Source: Salibaculum halophilum
GTDB lineage: Bacteria; Pseudomonadota; Alphaproteobacteria; Rhodobacterales; Rhodobacteraceae
DNA: 64,000 nt
NCBI RefSeq assembly: GCF_002094885.1
Contig: NZ_MSIT01000008.1
Location: 1 to 64,000, forward strand
Direction: 5' to 3'
Part shown: positions 54,026 to 63,192 of the stretch, in pieces
Position numbering within the stretch: the first letter of the stretch is position 1
Layout of the letters: every line of letters begins with the position of its first letter
Position numbers and translations under genes: made by a program
Notes under the pieces: generated by a model
Told to the model about the DNA's origin: nothing
Seen by the model: only the letters and a program-made list of their open reading frames with translations
Databases searched by the model: none

Positions 54026-54847
54026 CTACGCCGAGGTGCGGCCGCCTGCAAGGGGCCGGGCATCGGCCTTCACGCCAGCGCCCGACGGGAACGCCGGCAT
54101 CTCGAGCCCCGCGGCCATGGCCCGTAGCGCCCGCGCCCGAGCGGGCGGGATCGCGGCAACCTCGAGGCCGGTGAAGACATGCAGCGTGCCGAGCACCGCG
54201 TCGATCACCGCGTGATCGCTGACCCGTCCGCCCATCCCGAGGTAGCTGCGCAGCAGCGACGGCAAGGCCTGCCCCGCCCGCGGCCCCGGCGGGCCCCCGC
54301 CGGCCAGCGCCACGGTCCGCGGCGCGCGCTGGCCCGGCCGCCACGCCGTCGGCGCGACGTGCTGGTCCGCCAGCAGGGCGAAGCCCTCCGCATAGGGGGC
54401 GGGATCGGTGCCCGGAAACGACGAACAGCCGAACAGCATCGCCGCCCCGGCCCGGTCGACGATGGCCGTGAGCACCGCCCAGGCCAGCCGCAGCACGTCG
54501 GGGTCGCCGACACCGGGCCGGATGCAGAACCGCCCCAGCTCGATCAGCGGGCCGGGGCGCGCGGCCAGCGGTGCAAGGTCGTAGAACCCGGCGGCGTAGC
54601 TGTCGGACAGGTCCGCGCCGGTCTCGAACAGGCGCAGCCGGTAGGTGCAGGCGACCGCGCCGCCGCGATCGAAGATCAGAACGTGCTGGCACAGGGTGTC
54701 GATCGCGTCGGGCGTGCCCGAGGCCCCGGCCCGGTCGCCCCGGCCGAAGCAGGTCCGGCGCAGCGCCTGCGCGGCGGCCAGATCGGCGCCGGTCTGGGCG
54801 ATCCGCGCCGCAAAGCGCCCGCGTTCGAGGATGGGGGGCTGGCGCAC
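54026..54847 (-). CDS. OlsB-like GNAT acyltransferase (ornithine lipid synthesis)
   Basis: A 273-residue acyltransferase resembling L-ornithine N-acyl-ACP acyltransferase (OlsB), first step of ornithine lipid formation. Recognisable parts are AQALRRTCFG (about 27), FDRGGAVACTYRLRLFETG (about 58), ELGRFCIRP (about 104) and LFGCSSFPGTDP (about 138). It starts at GTG. The second gene of the pathway, olsA, is not adjacent. Precedence of ornithine lipid over another N-acyl product is inferred from the family. Confidence 0.82.
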   Translation of the reverse strand: MRQPPILERGRFAARIAQTGADLAAAQALRRTCFGRGDRAGASGTPDAIDTLCQHVLIFDRGGAVACTYRLRLFETGADLSDSYAAGFYDLAPLAARPGPLIELGRFCIRPGVGDPDVLRLAWAVLTAIVDRAGAAMLFGCSSFPGTDPAPYAEGFALLADQHVAPTAWRPGQRAPRTVALAGGGPPGPRAGQALPSLLRSYLGMGGRVSDHAVIDAVLGTLHVFTGLEVAAIPPARARALRAMAAGLEMPAFPSGAGVKADARPLAGGRTSA

Positions 54848-54904
54848 CCTCGGCTCCCTGTGTTGCCGGGTCAGCCCACCGTGTGCCGAAAGCGGCCCGG
54901 GGCG

Positions 54905-55372
54905 TCAGCCGCCCGGTGCCTCGAGCAGGCTGCCCGCGTCGAAATTGCCGATCGACCCCAGAAGCTGGCCGAGGAAACTGGTGTCCTGAATACCGTCGTC
55001 GGTGACCCGCCGTGACAGGCGCACGACGCGGCCGTCCTCCAGGCCGAAGCGTTCGATGTTGCGCACCACGCCGCGCGAATCGAAGCTGACGGCCAGAACT
55101 TCCCGTTCAACCTCGGTGGCTTCGGTGAAAGCGAAATGCCGGAACCGGCTCTGGACGTAATAGAAATTGCCATCGCCTAGGGCACTGCCCGTGGTCGGTG
55201 GCCCGGCGATCTCTTCGACCGTGGCGCGCGTGTCCTCGCCGGGGGTGAGCTGCGCGAGCGTCTCCCGCGGCGGGATGTAGCCGTGCGTGCGATGGACGGC
55301 CGTGCATCCGACCGCGGCACCGAGAGCCACCAGCAGGAACGCCGTCCTGATTCCCCGTCCCGTGCTGATCAT
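54905..55372 (-). CDS. bamE: BamE/SmpA-type outer-membrane lipoprotein
   Basis: A 155-residue lipoprotein of the SmpA/OmlA (BamE) family, an accessory part of the outer-membrane protein assembly complex. The signal ends with the lipobox AAVGC (Cys23). The domain includes YIPPRETLAQLTPGEDTRATVEEIAGPPTTG (about 31-61) and FYYVQSRFRHFAF (about 70). The C-terminal tail is longer than in E. coli. It faces the yceD gene across a 118-base gap. Naming as BamE is by family only. Confidence 0.85.
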   Translation of the reverse strand: MISTGRGIRTAFLLVALGAAVGCTAVHRTHGYIPPRETLAQLTPGEDTRATVEEIAGPPTTGSALGDGNFYYVQSRFRHFAFTEATEVEREVLAVSFDSRGVVRNIERFGLEDGRVVRLSRRVTDDGIQDTSFLGQLLGSIGNFDAGSLLEAPGG

Positions 55373-55490
55373 GCTGGCTCCCCTGTCGGTTTCGGCCCGC
55401 CGGTCGGGCGGACCCGGACTTGCGTCCCGCGGCCGTGGCTTTTAACGCGGATACACCACACCCTCTGCCCTGTTCAAGGCTTACCCCGCC

Positions 55491-56078
55491 ATGCCCGATC
55501 CCGCCACCCTGCCCGAACAGATCGTCCGGTTTTCCGAGTTGCCCGCACGCAAGCCGCACCGCTTTGCGCTGGAGCCCGCCCCCGAGGCCTGCGCGGCCGT
55601 GGCCGAGGCCCTGGGGATTCGCGGAGTGCGCAAGCTGCGCTTCGCCGGCGATCTGGCGCCTGACGGCAGCCGCGACTGGCGGCTGCGAGCGGGTCTGGGC
55701 GCGACCGTGGTCCAGGACTGTGTGGTCACGCTGGAGCCCGTCACCACCCGCATCGACGAAGAGGTCACCCGCGCCTATCGCGCCGACTTCGCCCCGCCCG
55801 AGGGCCCCGAGGTCGAGATGCCCGAGGATGAGTCCGCCGAACCGCTGCCCGCGGCGCTCGACCTCGCGCAGGTCATGATCGAGGCGCTTGCGCTGGCCTT
55901 GCCGCCCTACCCCCGTGCGCCAGGCGCCGAAACCGGCGAGGCGGTCTTCACGGAGCCGGGGAAGACGCCCTTGCGCGACGCCGACCTGCAGCCCTTTGCC
56001 GGGCTGTCCGGACTGCGCGATGCGCTCGATGCGGGCGCCGCCGAGGACCCTGACGACCCCCCGGGCGAGGCGGACTGA
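55491..56078 (+). CDS. yceD: YceD/DUF177 family protein
   Basis: A 195-residue YceD family protein, conserved before rpmF in most bacteria and thought to be involved in 23S rRNA or ribosome-related processing. It starts MPDPATLPEQIVRFSELPAR. The central region has LRAGLGATVVQDCVVTLEPVTTRIDEE (about 64-90), followed by a Glu/Asp-rich C-terminus. The 190-base gap to rpmF contains a separate promoter, so the two may be partly independently expressed. Confidence 0.88.
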   Translation: MPDPATLPEQIVRFSELPARKPHRFALEPAPEACAAVAEALGIRGVRKLRFAGDLAPDGSRDWRLRAGLGATVVQDCVVTLEPVTTRIDEEVTRAYRADFAPPEGPEVEMPEDESAEPLPAALDLAQVMIEALALALPPYPRAPGAETGEAVFTEPGKTPLRDADLQPFAGLSGLRDALDAGAAEDPDDPPGEAD

Positions 56079-56161
56079 CCCCGACCCGCAGACCAGCGCC
56101 GAAAAGGGCTTGCCAAACCGCGCGAGCGCAGTATTTTCGCGCGCTCTTGACGGATCGCGGC

Positions 56162-56190
56162 TCGACAGGCCGGGGCGTTTGCACTAGACC
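56162..56190 (+). promoter_or_regulatory. probable promoter of the rpmF-plsX-fabH operon
   Basis: TCGACA (56162-56167) and TAGACC (56185-56190) are 17 bases apart. The -10 equals that found before bamA. The leader to the rpmF ATG would be about 70 bases. Confidence 0.55.
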
Positions 56191-56268
56191 CCGCCCGAGA
56201 CCCGTCACCGGATCAGAATTCACGCCGGTCCCGCCGCACGCGGGCCCAAGCCAAGCAGAGGTCGAGAC

Positions 56269-56475
56269 ATGGCTGTCCATCAGAACAAGGTGTCCAAGTC
56301 GCGCCGGAACAACCGCCGGTCCCATCACGCGCTGGACGGCGCCAACCCTAACGAATGCCCGTCGTGCGGCGAACTCAAGCGCCCGCATCACGTCTGCCCC
56401 GCCTGCGGCCACTACGCCGATCGCGAAGTGATCGCCCAGGCCGACGAGATCGATCTGGACGACGACGCGGCCTGA
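56269..56475 (+). CDS. rpmF: 50S ribosomal protein L32
   Basis: Ribosomal protein L32, 68 residues, starting [20 protein letters not shown]. The zinc-binding cysteines CPSC and CPAC are both present, as in the C+ form of L32. The acidic C-terminus IDLDDDAA is longer than in E. coli. It is followed 22 bases on by plsX, the usual order. Confidence 0.97.
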   Translation: MAVHQNKVSKSRRNNRRSHHALDGANPNECPSCGELKRPHHVCPACGHYADREVIAQADEIDLDDDAA

Positions 56476-56497
56476 GCTGCTGCCCGGATCGGATGCC

Positions 56498-57664
56498 ATG
56501 ACCACGGCAGGACCGTCCAAGCAGACCGGCGCCGAGGGCATCCCGTCCGGGGACATCGTCCTGTCCATTGATGCCATGGGCGGCGACAAGGGGCCGTCCC
56601 CCATCGTGGCCGGTCTTGCGCGTTTCCTGAAAAAGCGGCCCGAGGCACGGATCATCCTGCACGGGGACGAGGCGCAGTTGCGCGATCTGGTGCGCAAGCG
56701 CCGGATCGGAGACTACGTCACCGTCCGCCACGCCCCCGACGTCGTGGCTATGGCCGACAAGCCCAGCAACGTGATGCGCCAGGGCCGCAACAGTTCGATG
56801 TGGTCGGCCATCGAGGCGGTGCGCGCGGGCGAGGCGCAGGTCTGTGTCAGTTGCGGCAACACCGGCGCGCTCATGGCGATTTCCATGGTGCGGCTGCGCA
56901 AGGTCGACGGCGTGAACCGGCCGGCCATCGCCTGCCTCTGGCCCTCGGGAAATGCCAGCGGTTTCAACATCATGCTCGACGCGGGCGCTGACATCCGCGC
57001 CGACCAGGATGATTTGCTGATGTATGCCCTCATGGGGGCGTCCTACGCGCGCAACTCCATGGGGCTGACGCGGCCGCGTGTCGGGCTGCTAAACGTCGGT
57101 GTCGAGGACCACAAGGGCCGGGCCGAGCTCAAGGTCGCCCAAGATCTGATCGCGAAGGCCGCCGAGCGCGGCGAATACGACTATGTCGGCTTCGTCGAGG
57201 GGGGCGACCTGCCCTCCGACCGGGTCGATGTCGTGGTCACCGACGGGTTTACCGGCAACGTCGCGCTCAAGACAGGCGAAGGCACCGCCAACATGATCTC
57301 GCAGCGCCTGCGCGAGGCCTTTCGCAAGACGCCGCTGTCACGCATCGCGGCGTTGCTGGCGGCGACCTCGCTGCGCCGGCTGAGCAAGCGGATCGACCCG
57401 CGCCGGGTCAACGGCGGGGTCTTCCTCGGCCTCAACGGCACCGTGATAAAAAGCCACGGGTCCGCCGATTCCACCGGCGTTCGGGCGGCGGTGGACATGG
57501 CCTATCAACTGGCGGCCTCGGGCTTCTCGCACCGGCTGGCAGCGCGGGTTGCATCCGCCGCGGCGCTTGCGCAGGATGGCGCAGAAGCTGGCGCGCCCCT
57601 GCTGGCGGATGTGACCCTCCCGTCACCCGGCGCGCCGACGGCAAAGGACCACAACAGCACATGA
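56498..57664 (+). CDS. plsX: phosphate acyltransferase PlsX
   Basis: Acyl-ACP:phosphate transacylase giving acyl-phosphate for phospholipid synthesis. It has 388 residues with VLSIDAMGGDKGPSPIVAGL (about 20), VSCGNTGALMAISM (about 120), NVGVEDHKGRAELK and VVVTDGFTGNVALKTGEG (about 247). The stop overlaps the fabH start (ATGA). The first ~20 residues before DAMGGD are not conserved and the ATG choice rests on position after rpmF. Confidence 0.96.
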   Translation: MTTAGPSKQTGAEGIPSGDIVLSIDAMGGDKGPSPIVAGLARFLKKRPEARIILHGDEAQLRDLVRKRRIGDYVTVRHAPDVVAMADKPSNVMRQGRNSSMWSAIEAVRAGEAQVCVSCGNTGALMAISMVRLRKVDGVNRPAIACLWPSGNASGFNIMLDAGADIRADQDDLLMYALMGASYARNSMGLTRPRVGLLNVGVEDHKGRAELKVAQDLIAKAAERGEYDYVGFVEGGDLPSDRVDVVVTDGFTGNVALKTGEGTANMISQRLREAFRKTPLSRIAALLAATSLRRLSKRIDPRRVNGGVFLGLNGTVIKSHGSADSTGVRAAVDMAYQLAASGFSHRLAARVASAAALAQDGAEAGAPLLADVTLPSPGAPTAKDHNST

Positions 57665-58632
57665 CACGCCGGGCAGTCGTACGGGGCATCGGGCACTACC
57701 TGCCCGAGCGCGTCGTCCCGAATTCCGACTTCGAAAAGACGCTGGACACGACAGATGCGTGGATCCGCAGCCGGTCGGGCATCGAGCGGCGCCATTTCGC
57801 CGCCCCGGGCCAGACCACGTCGGACCTGGCCACCCGCGCCGCGCAAGCCGCGCTGGCCAATGCAGACATGGCCGGCACCGAGATAGACGCGGTGATCCTG
57901 GCCACCTCGACCGCCGACCTGACCTTCCCCTCGGCCGCGACCATGGTGCAGGAGGCCATCGGCAACACAACCGGCTTTGCCTTCGACGTGCAGGCGGTCT
58001 GTGCCGGGTTCGTCTATGCGCTGGCCAATGCCGACGCGCTGATCGCCTCGGGCCAGGCCGAGCGCGTGCTGGTCATCGGGGCCGAGACCTTCAGCCGGAT
58101 CATGGACTGGACCGACCGCGGCACCTGCGTGCTCTTCGGTGACGGCGCGGGCGCGCTGGTGCTTGAGGCCTCCGAGGTCGCTAGCACCCCTGCCGACCGC
58201 GGTATCCTGGCCACCGACCTGAATTCCGACGGGCGCTTTCGCGATCTGCTCTATGTCGACGGCGGGGTGTCCACGGGCAACGCGGGCGTGCTGCGGATGC
58301 AGGGCAAGGAGGTCTTTCGCCACGCCGTCGACAAGTTGGCGACGACGGCCGAAACCGCGCTGACGCGCGCCGGGCTGACCCATGACGAGGTGGACTGGGT
58401 GGTGCCGCACCAGGCCAACATCCGCATCATCGAGGCCACGGCCCGGAAACTGGACCTGCCCATGGCGCGCGTCGTGGTCACGGTTCAGGATCACGGCAAC
58501 ACCTCGGCGGCCTCGATCCCGCTGGCGCTGTCTGTCGGGGTGCAGCGCGGGCAGATCAAGCGCGGCGACCTGATCGTGACCGAGGCCATCGGCGGCGGTC
58601 TCGCCTGGGGCGCGGTGGTGCTGCGCTGGTAG
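57661..58632 (+). CDS. fabH: 3-oxoacyl-ACP synthase III
   Basis: Condensing enzyme starting fatty acid synthesis from acetyl-CoA and malonyl-ACP. It has 323 residues, starting TRRAVVRGIGHYLPERVV. The catalytic triad is Cys in DVQAVCAGFVYAL (about 113), His in VPHQANIRI (about 250) and Asn in DHGNTSAASIPLAL (about 280). It is translationally coupled to plsX and followed by ihfA after 93 bases. Confidence 0.97.
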   Translation: MTRRAVVRGIGHYLPERVVPNSDFEKTLDTTDAWIRSRSGIERRHFAAPGQTTSDLATRAAQAALANADMAGTEIDAVILATSTADLTFPSAATMVQEAIGNTTGFAFDVQAVCAGFVYALANADALIASGQAERVLVIGAETFSRIMDWTDRGTCVLFGDGAGALVLEASEVASTPADRGILATDLNSDGRFRDLLYVDGGVSTGNAGVLRMQGKEVFRHAVDKLATTAETALTRAGLTHDEVDWVVPHQANIRIIEATARKLDLPMARVVVTVQDHGNTSAASIPLALSVGVQRGQIKRGDLIVTEAIGGGLAWGAVVLRW

Positions 58633-58673
58633 GCGAAAACCGCCCATCAAGTCCATCGCCCAAGTGCCTGTTA

Positions 58674-58702
58674 TTGACTCTCTTTTTGACACGCGCCTAA
58701 AG
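58674..58702 (+). promoter_or_regulatory. probable ihfA promoter
   Basis: TTGACT (58674-58679) is followed after 17 bases by CTAAAG (58697-58702), and a second TTGACA begins at 58686. The first pair is better spaced. The leader to ihfA would be about 20 bases. Confidence 0.4.
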
Positions 58703-58725
58703 TCGCTGAAAAGCAGGGGGACGGC

Positions 58726-59028
58726 ATGTCGGAAAAGACGCTCACACGGATGGACCTGGCCGAGGCCGTTCACGAGGAAGTCGGCCTGTCGCGCAACGAA
58801 AGCGCCGAGCTGGTCGAAACGGTCCTGCAGCACATGTCCGACGCCCTCGTGAGGGGCGAGAACGTCAAGATATCGTCCTTCGGCACCTTCTCGATCCGCG
58901 ACAAGGCCGCGCGCATGGGGCGCAATCCCAAGACCGGCGAAGAGGTGCCGATCTCGCCCCGCAGGGTGCTCAGCTTCCGGCCGAGCCATCTGATGAAAGA
59001 CCGCGTCGCGCATGGCAACAAGCGCTAG
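58726..59028 (+). CDS. ihfA: integration host factor alpha subunit
   Basis: DNA-bending HU/IHF family protein, 100 residues, with [22 protein letters not shown] at the start and the DNA-contacting arm [23 protein letters not shown] (about 66-88). The family signature [21 protein letters not shown] identifies IHF. It is followed 12 bases later by the MerR gene, the usual order in alphaproteobacteria. Confidence 0.95.
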   Translation: MSEKTLTRMDLAEAVHEEVGLSRNESAELVETVLQHMSDALVRGENVKISSFGTFSIRDKAARMGRNPKTGEEVPISPRRVLSFRPSHLMKDRVAHGNKR

Positions 59029-59040
59029 GGGCACGAGGGG

Positions 59041-59769
59041 ATGACCAAGTCCCGCGACGCCTTTCGCACCATTTCCGAGGTGGCCGAGTGGCTGGACACC
59101 CCGGCGCATGTACTAAGGTTCTGGGAAAGCAAGTTCACGCAGGTCAAGCCGGTCAAGCGGGCCGGCGGGCGGCGCTACTATCGCCCCCAAGACATGGAAT
59201 TGCTGGCCGGAATCAAGGCCTTGCTGCATGACGACGGGATGACCATCAAGGGCGCGCAAAAGCTGCTGCGCGAAAAGGGGATCAAGCACGTGTCAGCAAT
59301 GGGCCGCTCGCTGGAGGGTAATGACGGGCTTGGATCGGCCCCGGCCCTAGAGGCGGAACCCGCGACGGTGCAGGACAACGCGCCGGTCGCGCCCCCGGAA
59401 GCGGCGCCCGCCACGGCGACCGGTCCCGGCGTTCCGCCGCCGGCCGAGGTCACGCCCCCGCATGTCGATCCCGTCCACGCGCCCGGGCCGGACAATGTGG
59501 TGCCACTCACGTCCGCACCGGAAACGTCCGACCCGACCCCGGCGGCGGACGATACCGACAGCGACGCACCCGAGGAGCCCCCCGCTGCCGCGTCGCTGGA
59601 CGGGATTCCCGACGACCCGGCCGACTCCGATGCGAAGGCGCGGCCGCGGATCATGCACCTGCTGCGCCGTATCCCCGAGCCCGAGCGCCAATTGCAGGCC
59701 CGCGCTGCCGAGATCGCGCCCCTGCTGGACCGGCTGCAGACCCTGCGCGACCGCCTTGATCAGCGTTGA
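59041..59769 (+). CDS. MerR-family transcriptional regulator with long linker
   Basis: A 242-residue protein with a MerR winged-helix N-terminus (about 1-85: [50 protein letters not shown]). A Pro/Ala/Asp-rich acidic linker follows (about 95-190; e.g. [19 protein letters not shown]). A short conserved C-terminal segment ([20 protein letters not shown]) completes it. The N-terminus resembles the regulator beside ihfA in relatives. The ligand is unknown and there are no nearby target operons except ihfA itself. Confidence 0.88.
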   Translation: MTKSRDAFRTISEVAEWLDTPAHVLRFWESKFTQVKPVKRAGGRRYYRPQDMELLAGIKALLHDDGMTIKGAQKLLREKGIKHVSAMGRSLEGNDGLGSAPALEAEPATVQDNAPVAPPEAAPATATGPGVPPPAEVTPPHVDPVHAPGPDNVVPLTSAPETSDPTPAADDTDSDAPEEPPAAASLDGIPDDPADSDAKARPRIMHLLRRIPEPERQLQARAAEIAPLLDRLQTLRDRLDQR

Positions 59770-59804
59770 CGGGCGCGATGCCAGAGCAAAACGGCAATTC
59801 GCCC

Positions 59805-59832
59805 TTGCGGCGCGGGGCCGATTTAGTATGTA
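59805..59832 (+). promoter_or_regulatory. probable tRNA-Pro promoter
   Basis: TTGCGG (59805-59810) and TATGTA (59827-59832) are 16 bases apart and lie 12 bases before the mature tRNA 5' end, fitting a short leader. Confidence 0.5.
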
Positions 59833-59843
59833 GCGAGCGTAGT

Positions 59844-59920
59844 CGGGCTATGGCGCAGCTTGGTAGCGCGTCCGTCTGGGGGACGGAAGGTCGCAGGTTC
59901 GAATCCTGCTAGCCCGACCA
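59844..59920 (+). tRNA. tRNA-Pro (anticodon GGG)
   Basis: A 77-base gene with encoded CCA end. The acceptor arms CGGGCTA and TAGCCCG pair completely. The D arm has GGCGCAGCTTGGTAGCGC. The anticodon stem TCCGT/ACGGA encloses CTGGGGG, giving anticodon GGG, and the T arm has GGTTCGAATCC. An intrinsic terminator follows directly. Confidence 0.95.
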
Positions 59921-59927
59921 ACAAAAC

Positions 59928-59961
59928 CGCCCGTCGGCGCATCCGCGCGGCGGGCGTTTTT
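59928..59961 (+). terminator. intrinsic terminator of tRNA-Pro
   Basis: CGCCCGTCG (59928-59936) pairs with CGGCGGGCG (59948-59956) apart from one G-T pair, with an 11-base loop and five T immediately after. It separates the tRNA from dcd. Confidence 0.85.
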
Positions 59962-59992
59962 GCATCCGGCGGGCCTGCGAGGGAGGGGCGGC

Positions 59993-61096
59993 ATGACAAC
60001 GGCACGGGCAACCGGCGTTCTGGCCGACCACCAGATCGAAGCGTTGATCGCCGAGGCGCGCATCACCGCCGAGGCACCCATCCTCAACGCGCAGGTCCAG
60101 CCGGCCTCGCTCGACCTACGGCTGGGCGATACGGCCTACCGGGTCCGGGCCTCGTTCCTGGCGGGCAAGGACCGCACGGTGATGCAGCGGCTCGACGACC
60201 TGACCATGCACCGCATCACCCTCACCGGTGGCGCGGTGCTGGAAAAGGGCTGCGTCTACGTGATCCCGCTGATGGAAAGGCTGAGCCTGCCCGCGGGCAT
60301 GACGGCTGCGGCCAGCGCCAAGAGCTCCACCGGCCGGCTGGACCTCATGACCCGGGTCATCACCGATGACGGCGTTGAGTTCGACCGCGTCCCCGAGGGC
60401 TACGACGGCCCGCTCTATGCCGAGATCTGCCCGCAGAGCTTTTCGGTGCTGGCCCAGCCGGGCCAGTCGCTCAACCAGGTGATCTTCCGGCAGGGCCACA
60501 CCTTTCTCAGCGATGATGAGCTGGCCGCGGTTCATGCCAAAACCCCCGTAGTCAATGGCGCGCCGGTGATTTCCGAGGGGCTGGGCTTCTCGGTGGACCT
60601 GCGCCCCGGCAACGGCGACCTCGTGGGGTATCGCGCCAAGCGGCATAGCGGCTTGGTGGACCTCGCGCGGGTCGACCACCACCCGCCCGAGGACTATTGG
60701 GAAGAGGTGCGCACCACGCAGGGTCGCATCATCCTCGACCCCGGTGCCTTCTACATCCTGGTCAGCCGCGAGGCGATCAGCATCCCCCCCGACCACGCCG
60801 CCGAAATGGCCCCCTACCTGGCCATGGTGGGCGAGTTCCGGGTGCACTACGCGGGCTTTTTCGACCCCGGCTTCGGCTGGGACGGCGCCGGCGGGGCGGG
60901 GTCACGCGGGGTGCTGGAAGTGCGCTGCCACGAGGCACCCTTCGTACTGGAACACGGCCAGGTCGTGGGTCGGCTGGTCTACGAACGCATGTCGGCGCGG
61001 CCCGCCGCCCTCTACGGCCAGGCGATCAAGTCGAATTACCAGGGCCAGGGGCTGAAACTGTCCAAGCATTTTCGCGCGTCAACGCGGGACAATTAA
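59993..61096 (+). CDS. dcd: 2'-deoxycytidine 5'-triphosphate deaminase, long DCD type
   Basis: A 367-residue dCTP deaminase of the form found in alphaproteobacteria, where two dUTPase-like units are joined (about 10-190 and 200-365). Motifs are LNAQVQPASLDLRLGD (about 31), AAASAKSSTGRLDL (about 104) and the second-unit VGEFRVHYAGFFDPGFGW (about 280). It makes dUTP for thymidylate synthesis. GGGAGGGG lies upstream of the ATG. The second unit ends with EHGQVVGRLVYERM. Confidence 0.9.
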   Translation: MTTARATGVLADHQIEALIAEARITAEAPILNAQVQPASLDLRLGDTAYRVRASFLAGKDRTVMQRLDDLTMHRITLTGGAVLEKGCVYVIPLMERLSLPAGMTAAASAKSSTGRLDLMTRVITDDGVEFDRVPEGYDGPLYAEICPQSFSVLAQPGQSLNQVIFRQGHTFLSDDELAAVHAKTPVVNGAPVISEGLGFSVDLRPGNGDLVGYRAKRHSGLVDLARVDHHPPEDYWEEVRTTQGRIILDPGAFYILVSREAISIPPDHAAEMAPYLAMVGEFRVHYAGFFDPGFGWDGAGGAGSRGVLEVRCHEAPFVLEHGQVVGRLVYERMSARPAALYGQAIKSNYQGQGLKLSKHFRASTRDN

Positions 61097-61163
61097 GGCC
61101 CGGCCGGCGAGAGCCGCCCAACGCCACGACACCTGGGTTTTCCACACGCGAAGAAACGGAAAA

Positions 61164-61240
61164 TGGCGCACCCGATAGGATTCGAACCTATGGCCTCCGC
61201 CTTCGGAGGGCGGCGCTCTATCCAGCTGAGCTACGGGTGC
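61164..61240 (-). tRNA. tRNA-Arg (anticodon CCG)
   Basis: A 77-base gene on the minus strand with encoded CCA. Acceptor arms GCACCCG and CGGGTGC pair. The anticodon stem CCGCC/GGCGG encloses CTCCGAA, giving anticodon CCG. The T loop has GGTTCGAATCC. It lies between the ends of dcd and sufS, reading in the sufS direction. Confidence 0.95.
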
Positions 61241-61363
61241 CCATGTTGTACCCGCCGTCCGGTGAAATTTGCGCTGCACCGCGTCCGACGATGTATGCGG
61301 ATTACCGTGCCACGTCCCCGTGCGCAACCACTTTCGGCCAAGCCCGGCCGGGCCGCGGCTGGG

Positions 61364-62587
61364 TCAGTCGAGCAACTTGTGACAGAGTTCCAGCGCATCC
61401 ACGAGCGCGTCGACCTCTTGCGTGGTATTATAGAGCCCGAAAGACGCCCGGCAGGTCGCCGAGACGCCGAGATGATCCATCAAGGGCCCGGTGCAATGCT
61501 GGCCGGCGCGCACCGCCACGCCTTTCTTGTCGAGGATGGTCGAGATGTCGTGGGCATGCGCCGCACCGTCCAGCGTGAAGGAAAAGATCGCCGCCTTGCT
61601 GGCGGATTTACCCTGCACGTTCAGCCAGTTGAGCCCATCGAGCCGCTCGCGGGCATAGTCGCGCAGGCCGCGTTCATGGGCGGCGATTTCGGTCATCCCG
61701 AGGCCCATCATGTAGTCCAGCGCCGCGCCTAGCCCGATCATCTGGACAATGCCGGGCGTGCCCGCCTCGAACTTCATCGGCGGGTCGTTGTAGGTGACCG
61801 TGTCCTTGTGGACCTCTCGGATCATGTCGCCGCCGCCCATGAAAGGCTCCATCTCGGCCATGCGGTCGTGATGGACGAAAAGCGCGCCCGACCCGCTGGG
61901 GCCGTAGAGCTTATGGCCGGTGATGGCGTAGAAGTCGCAACCGATCTCGTCGAGGTTCACCGGCAGGTGCACCGCCGCCTGTGAGCCGTCTACCAGCACC
62001 GGCACGCCGCGCTCGCGCGCGCCTTCGCAGATGGATTTCACGTCGACAACCGTGCCCAGAACGTTGGACAGATGCGTCACGGCAATCAACCGGGTCCGGT
62101 CGGTGATGGCGCTCAGCACCTTTTCAGGGTCGAGGTCGCCGTTGGCGTCCACGTCGACCCAGACCAGCTTCACGCCCAGCTTCTCGCGCAGGAAATGCCA
62201 GGGCACGATATTGGCGTGGTGTTCCATGACCGACAGGACGATCTCGTCGCCCGGCTGCATCCGCGGCATGGCCCAGCCCTGGGCCACCGTGTTGATGCCC
62301 TCGGTGGTGCCGGAATTCATGATGATCTGACGCTCGTCCGACACGCCGAGGAACCGCGCGATTGTGCCGCGCACGCCCTCGTACTGTTCGGTCATGACGT
62401 TGGACAGGTAGTGCAGCCCGCGGTGCACGTTGGAATATTCCTGCGCGTAGGCGCGGGTGATCGTGTCGATGACCACCTGCGGTTTTTGCGCACTGGCCCC
62501 GTTGTCGAGATAGACCAGCGGCTTGCCGTTCACCTCGCGGCTCAGGATCGGGAAATCGGCCCGGACCTTTGCGACATCATAGCTCAT
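61364..62587 (-). CDS. sufS: cysteine desulfurase SufS
   Basis: PLP-dependent group II cysteine desulfurase supplying sulfur for Fe-S clusters, 407 residues. It starts [15 protein letters not shown]. The PLP lysine lies in [16 protein letters not shown] (about 225). The catalytic cysteine is in [12 protein letters not shown] (about 365), and RASFGLYNT follows. The ATG overlaps the stop of the first YIP1-like gene (ATGA). It is the downstream end of the suf operon seen here. Confidence 0.96.
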   Translation of the reverse strand: MSYDVAKVRADFPILSREVNGKPLVYLDNGASAQKPQVVIDTITRAYAQEYSNVHRGLHYLSNVMTEQYEGVRGTIARFLGVSDERQIIMNSGTTEGINTVAQGWAMPRMQPGDEIVLSVMEHHANIVPWHFLREKLGVKLVWVDVDANGDLDPEKVLSAITDRTRLIAVTHLSNVLGTVVDVKSICEGARERGVPVLVDGSQAAVHLPVNLDEIGCDFYAITGHKLYGPSGSGALFVHHDRMAEMEPFMGGGDMIREVHKDTVTYNDPPMKFEAGTPGIVQMIGLGAALDYMMGLGMTEIAAHERGLRDYARERLDGLNWLNVQGKSASKAAIFSFTLDGAAHAHDISTILDKKGVAVRAGQHCTGPLMDHLGVSATCRASFGLYNTTQEVDALVDALELCHKLLD

Positions 62588-63192
62588 GGCTGACCTCCGG
62601 TTGCGCCGATCCCGGTCGCGCCGAGGAAGAGCAGCAGCGCGACAGAGATGGCGACGAATGACACGGCGATCACCCCGGCGGCGCGGCCGAGGCTGTCAAA
62701 CCCGTGGGCGAGCGAGACGAAATGCGCCATCGCCCGCAGCGATATGACCCACCCGGCGATCAGCAGGAGCGTCGCCAGCACCGGCAGCAGCAGCAGCGTG
62801 ACCACCTGCAGCGTCTGCACCACCACGGTAAAGACGTGCAGCCAGGCCATGAGGACCAGCATCAGCGTGAAATCGCCCTGCCCGCCCATCATGGCCCCGA
62901 CGCGCCAGAGCGCCACCGTCAGAAGCGCGGCGCTGGCCGTCGAGATCAGCCCCCACAGGATGGGCGACATCCGCGGCGCGGCCACCGTTTCGCCGGATTC
63001 GAGCGTGACGGGCTGGGCCGGCACGATCAGGTCCGACAGCCCGGTCAGCAGCGCCGAGACGACCCCGGCGAGGATCAGCGCCATCCAGCCGGCCTCGCGC
63101 GGCAGGTCCAGATCGCGCAGATAGGCTCCGGCCGCGGCGGGGGAGGTGACTGTCTGGCGCAAAAGCGCCTTGAGATCGGCTTCAGTTATCAA
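62584..63192 (-). CDS. YIP1-like membrane protein in the suf operon
   Basis: A 202-residue membrane protein with about five hydrophobic segments, starting MITEADLKALLRQTVTSPAAAG. It has LLTGLSDLIVPAQPVTLESG (about 49), and the WVISLRAMAHFVSLAHG region (about 148) is typical of YIP1-family proteins. It overlaps the other membrane gene by 11 bases and sufS by 4, so all are one transcript. Its role in Fe-S assembly is not known. Confidence 0.83.
   Translation of the reverse strand: MITEADLKALLRQTVTSPAAAGAYLRDLDLPREAGWMALILAGVVSALLTGLSDLIVPAQPVTLESGETVAAPRMSPILWGLISTASAALLTVALWRVGAMMGGQGDFTLMLVLMAWLHVFTVVVQTLQVVTLLLLPVLATLLLIAGWVISLRAMAHFVSLAHGFDSLGRAAGVIAVSFVAISVALLLFLGATGIGATGGQP

Noticed and set aside
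56110-56137. TTGCCA-N16-TATTTT as the rpmF promoter
   Set aside because: It is further upstream. The TCGACA-N17-TAGACC pair fits better and matches the bamA -10.
59844-61240. tRNA genes as integration sites for a mobile island
   Set aside because: No integrase, direct repeats of the tRNA 3' ends or foreign-looking genes are found beside tRNA-Pro or tRNA-Arg.
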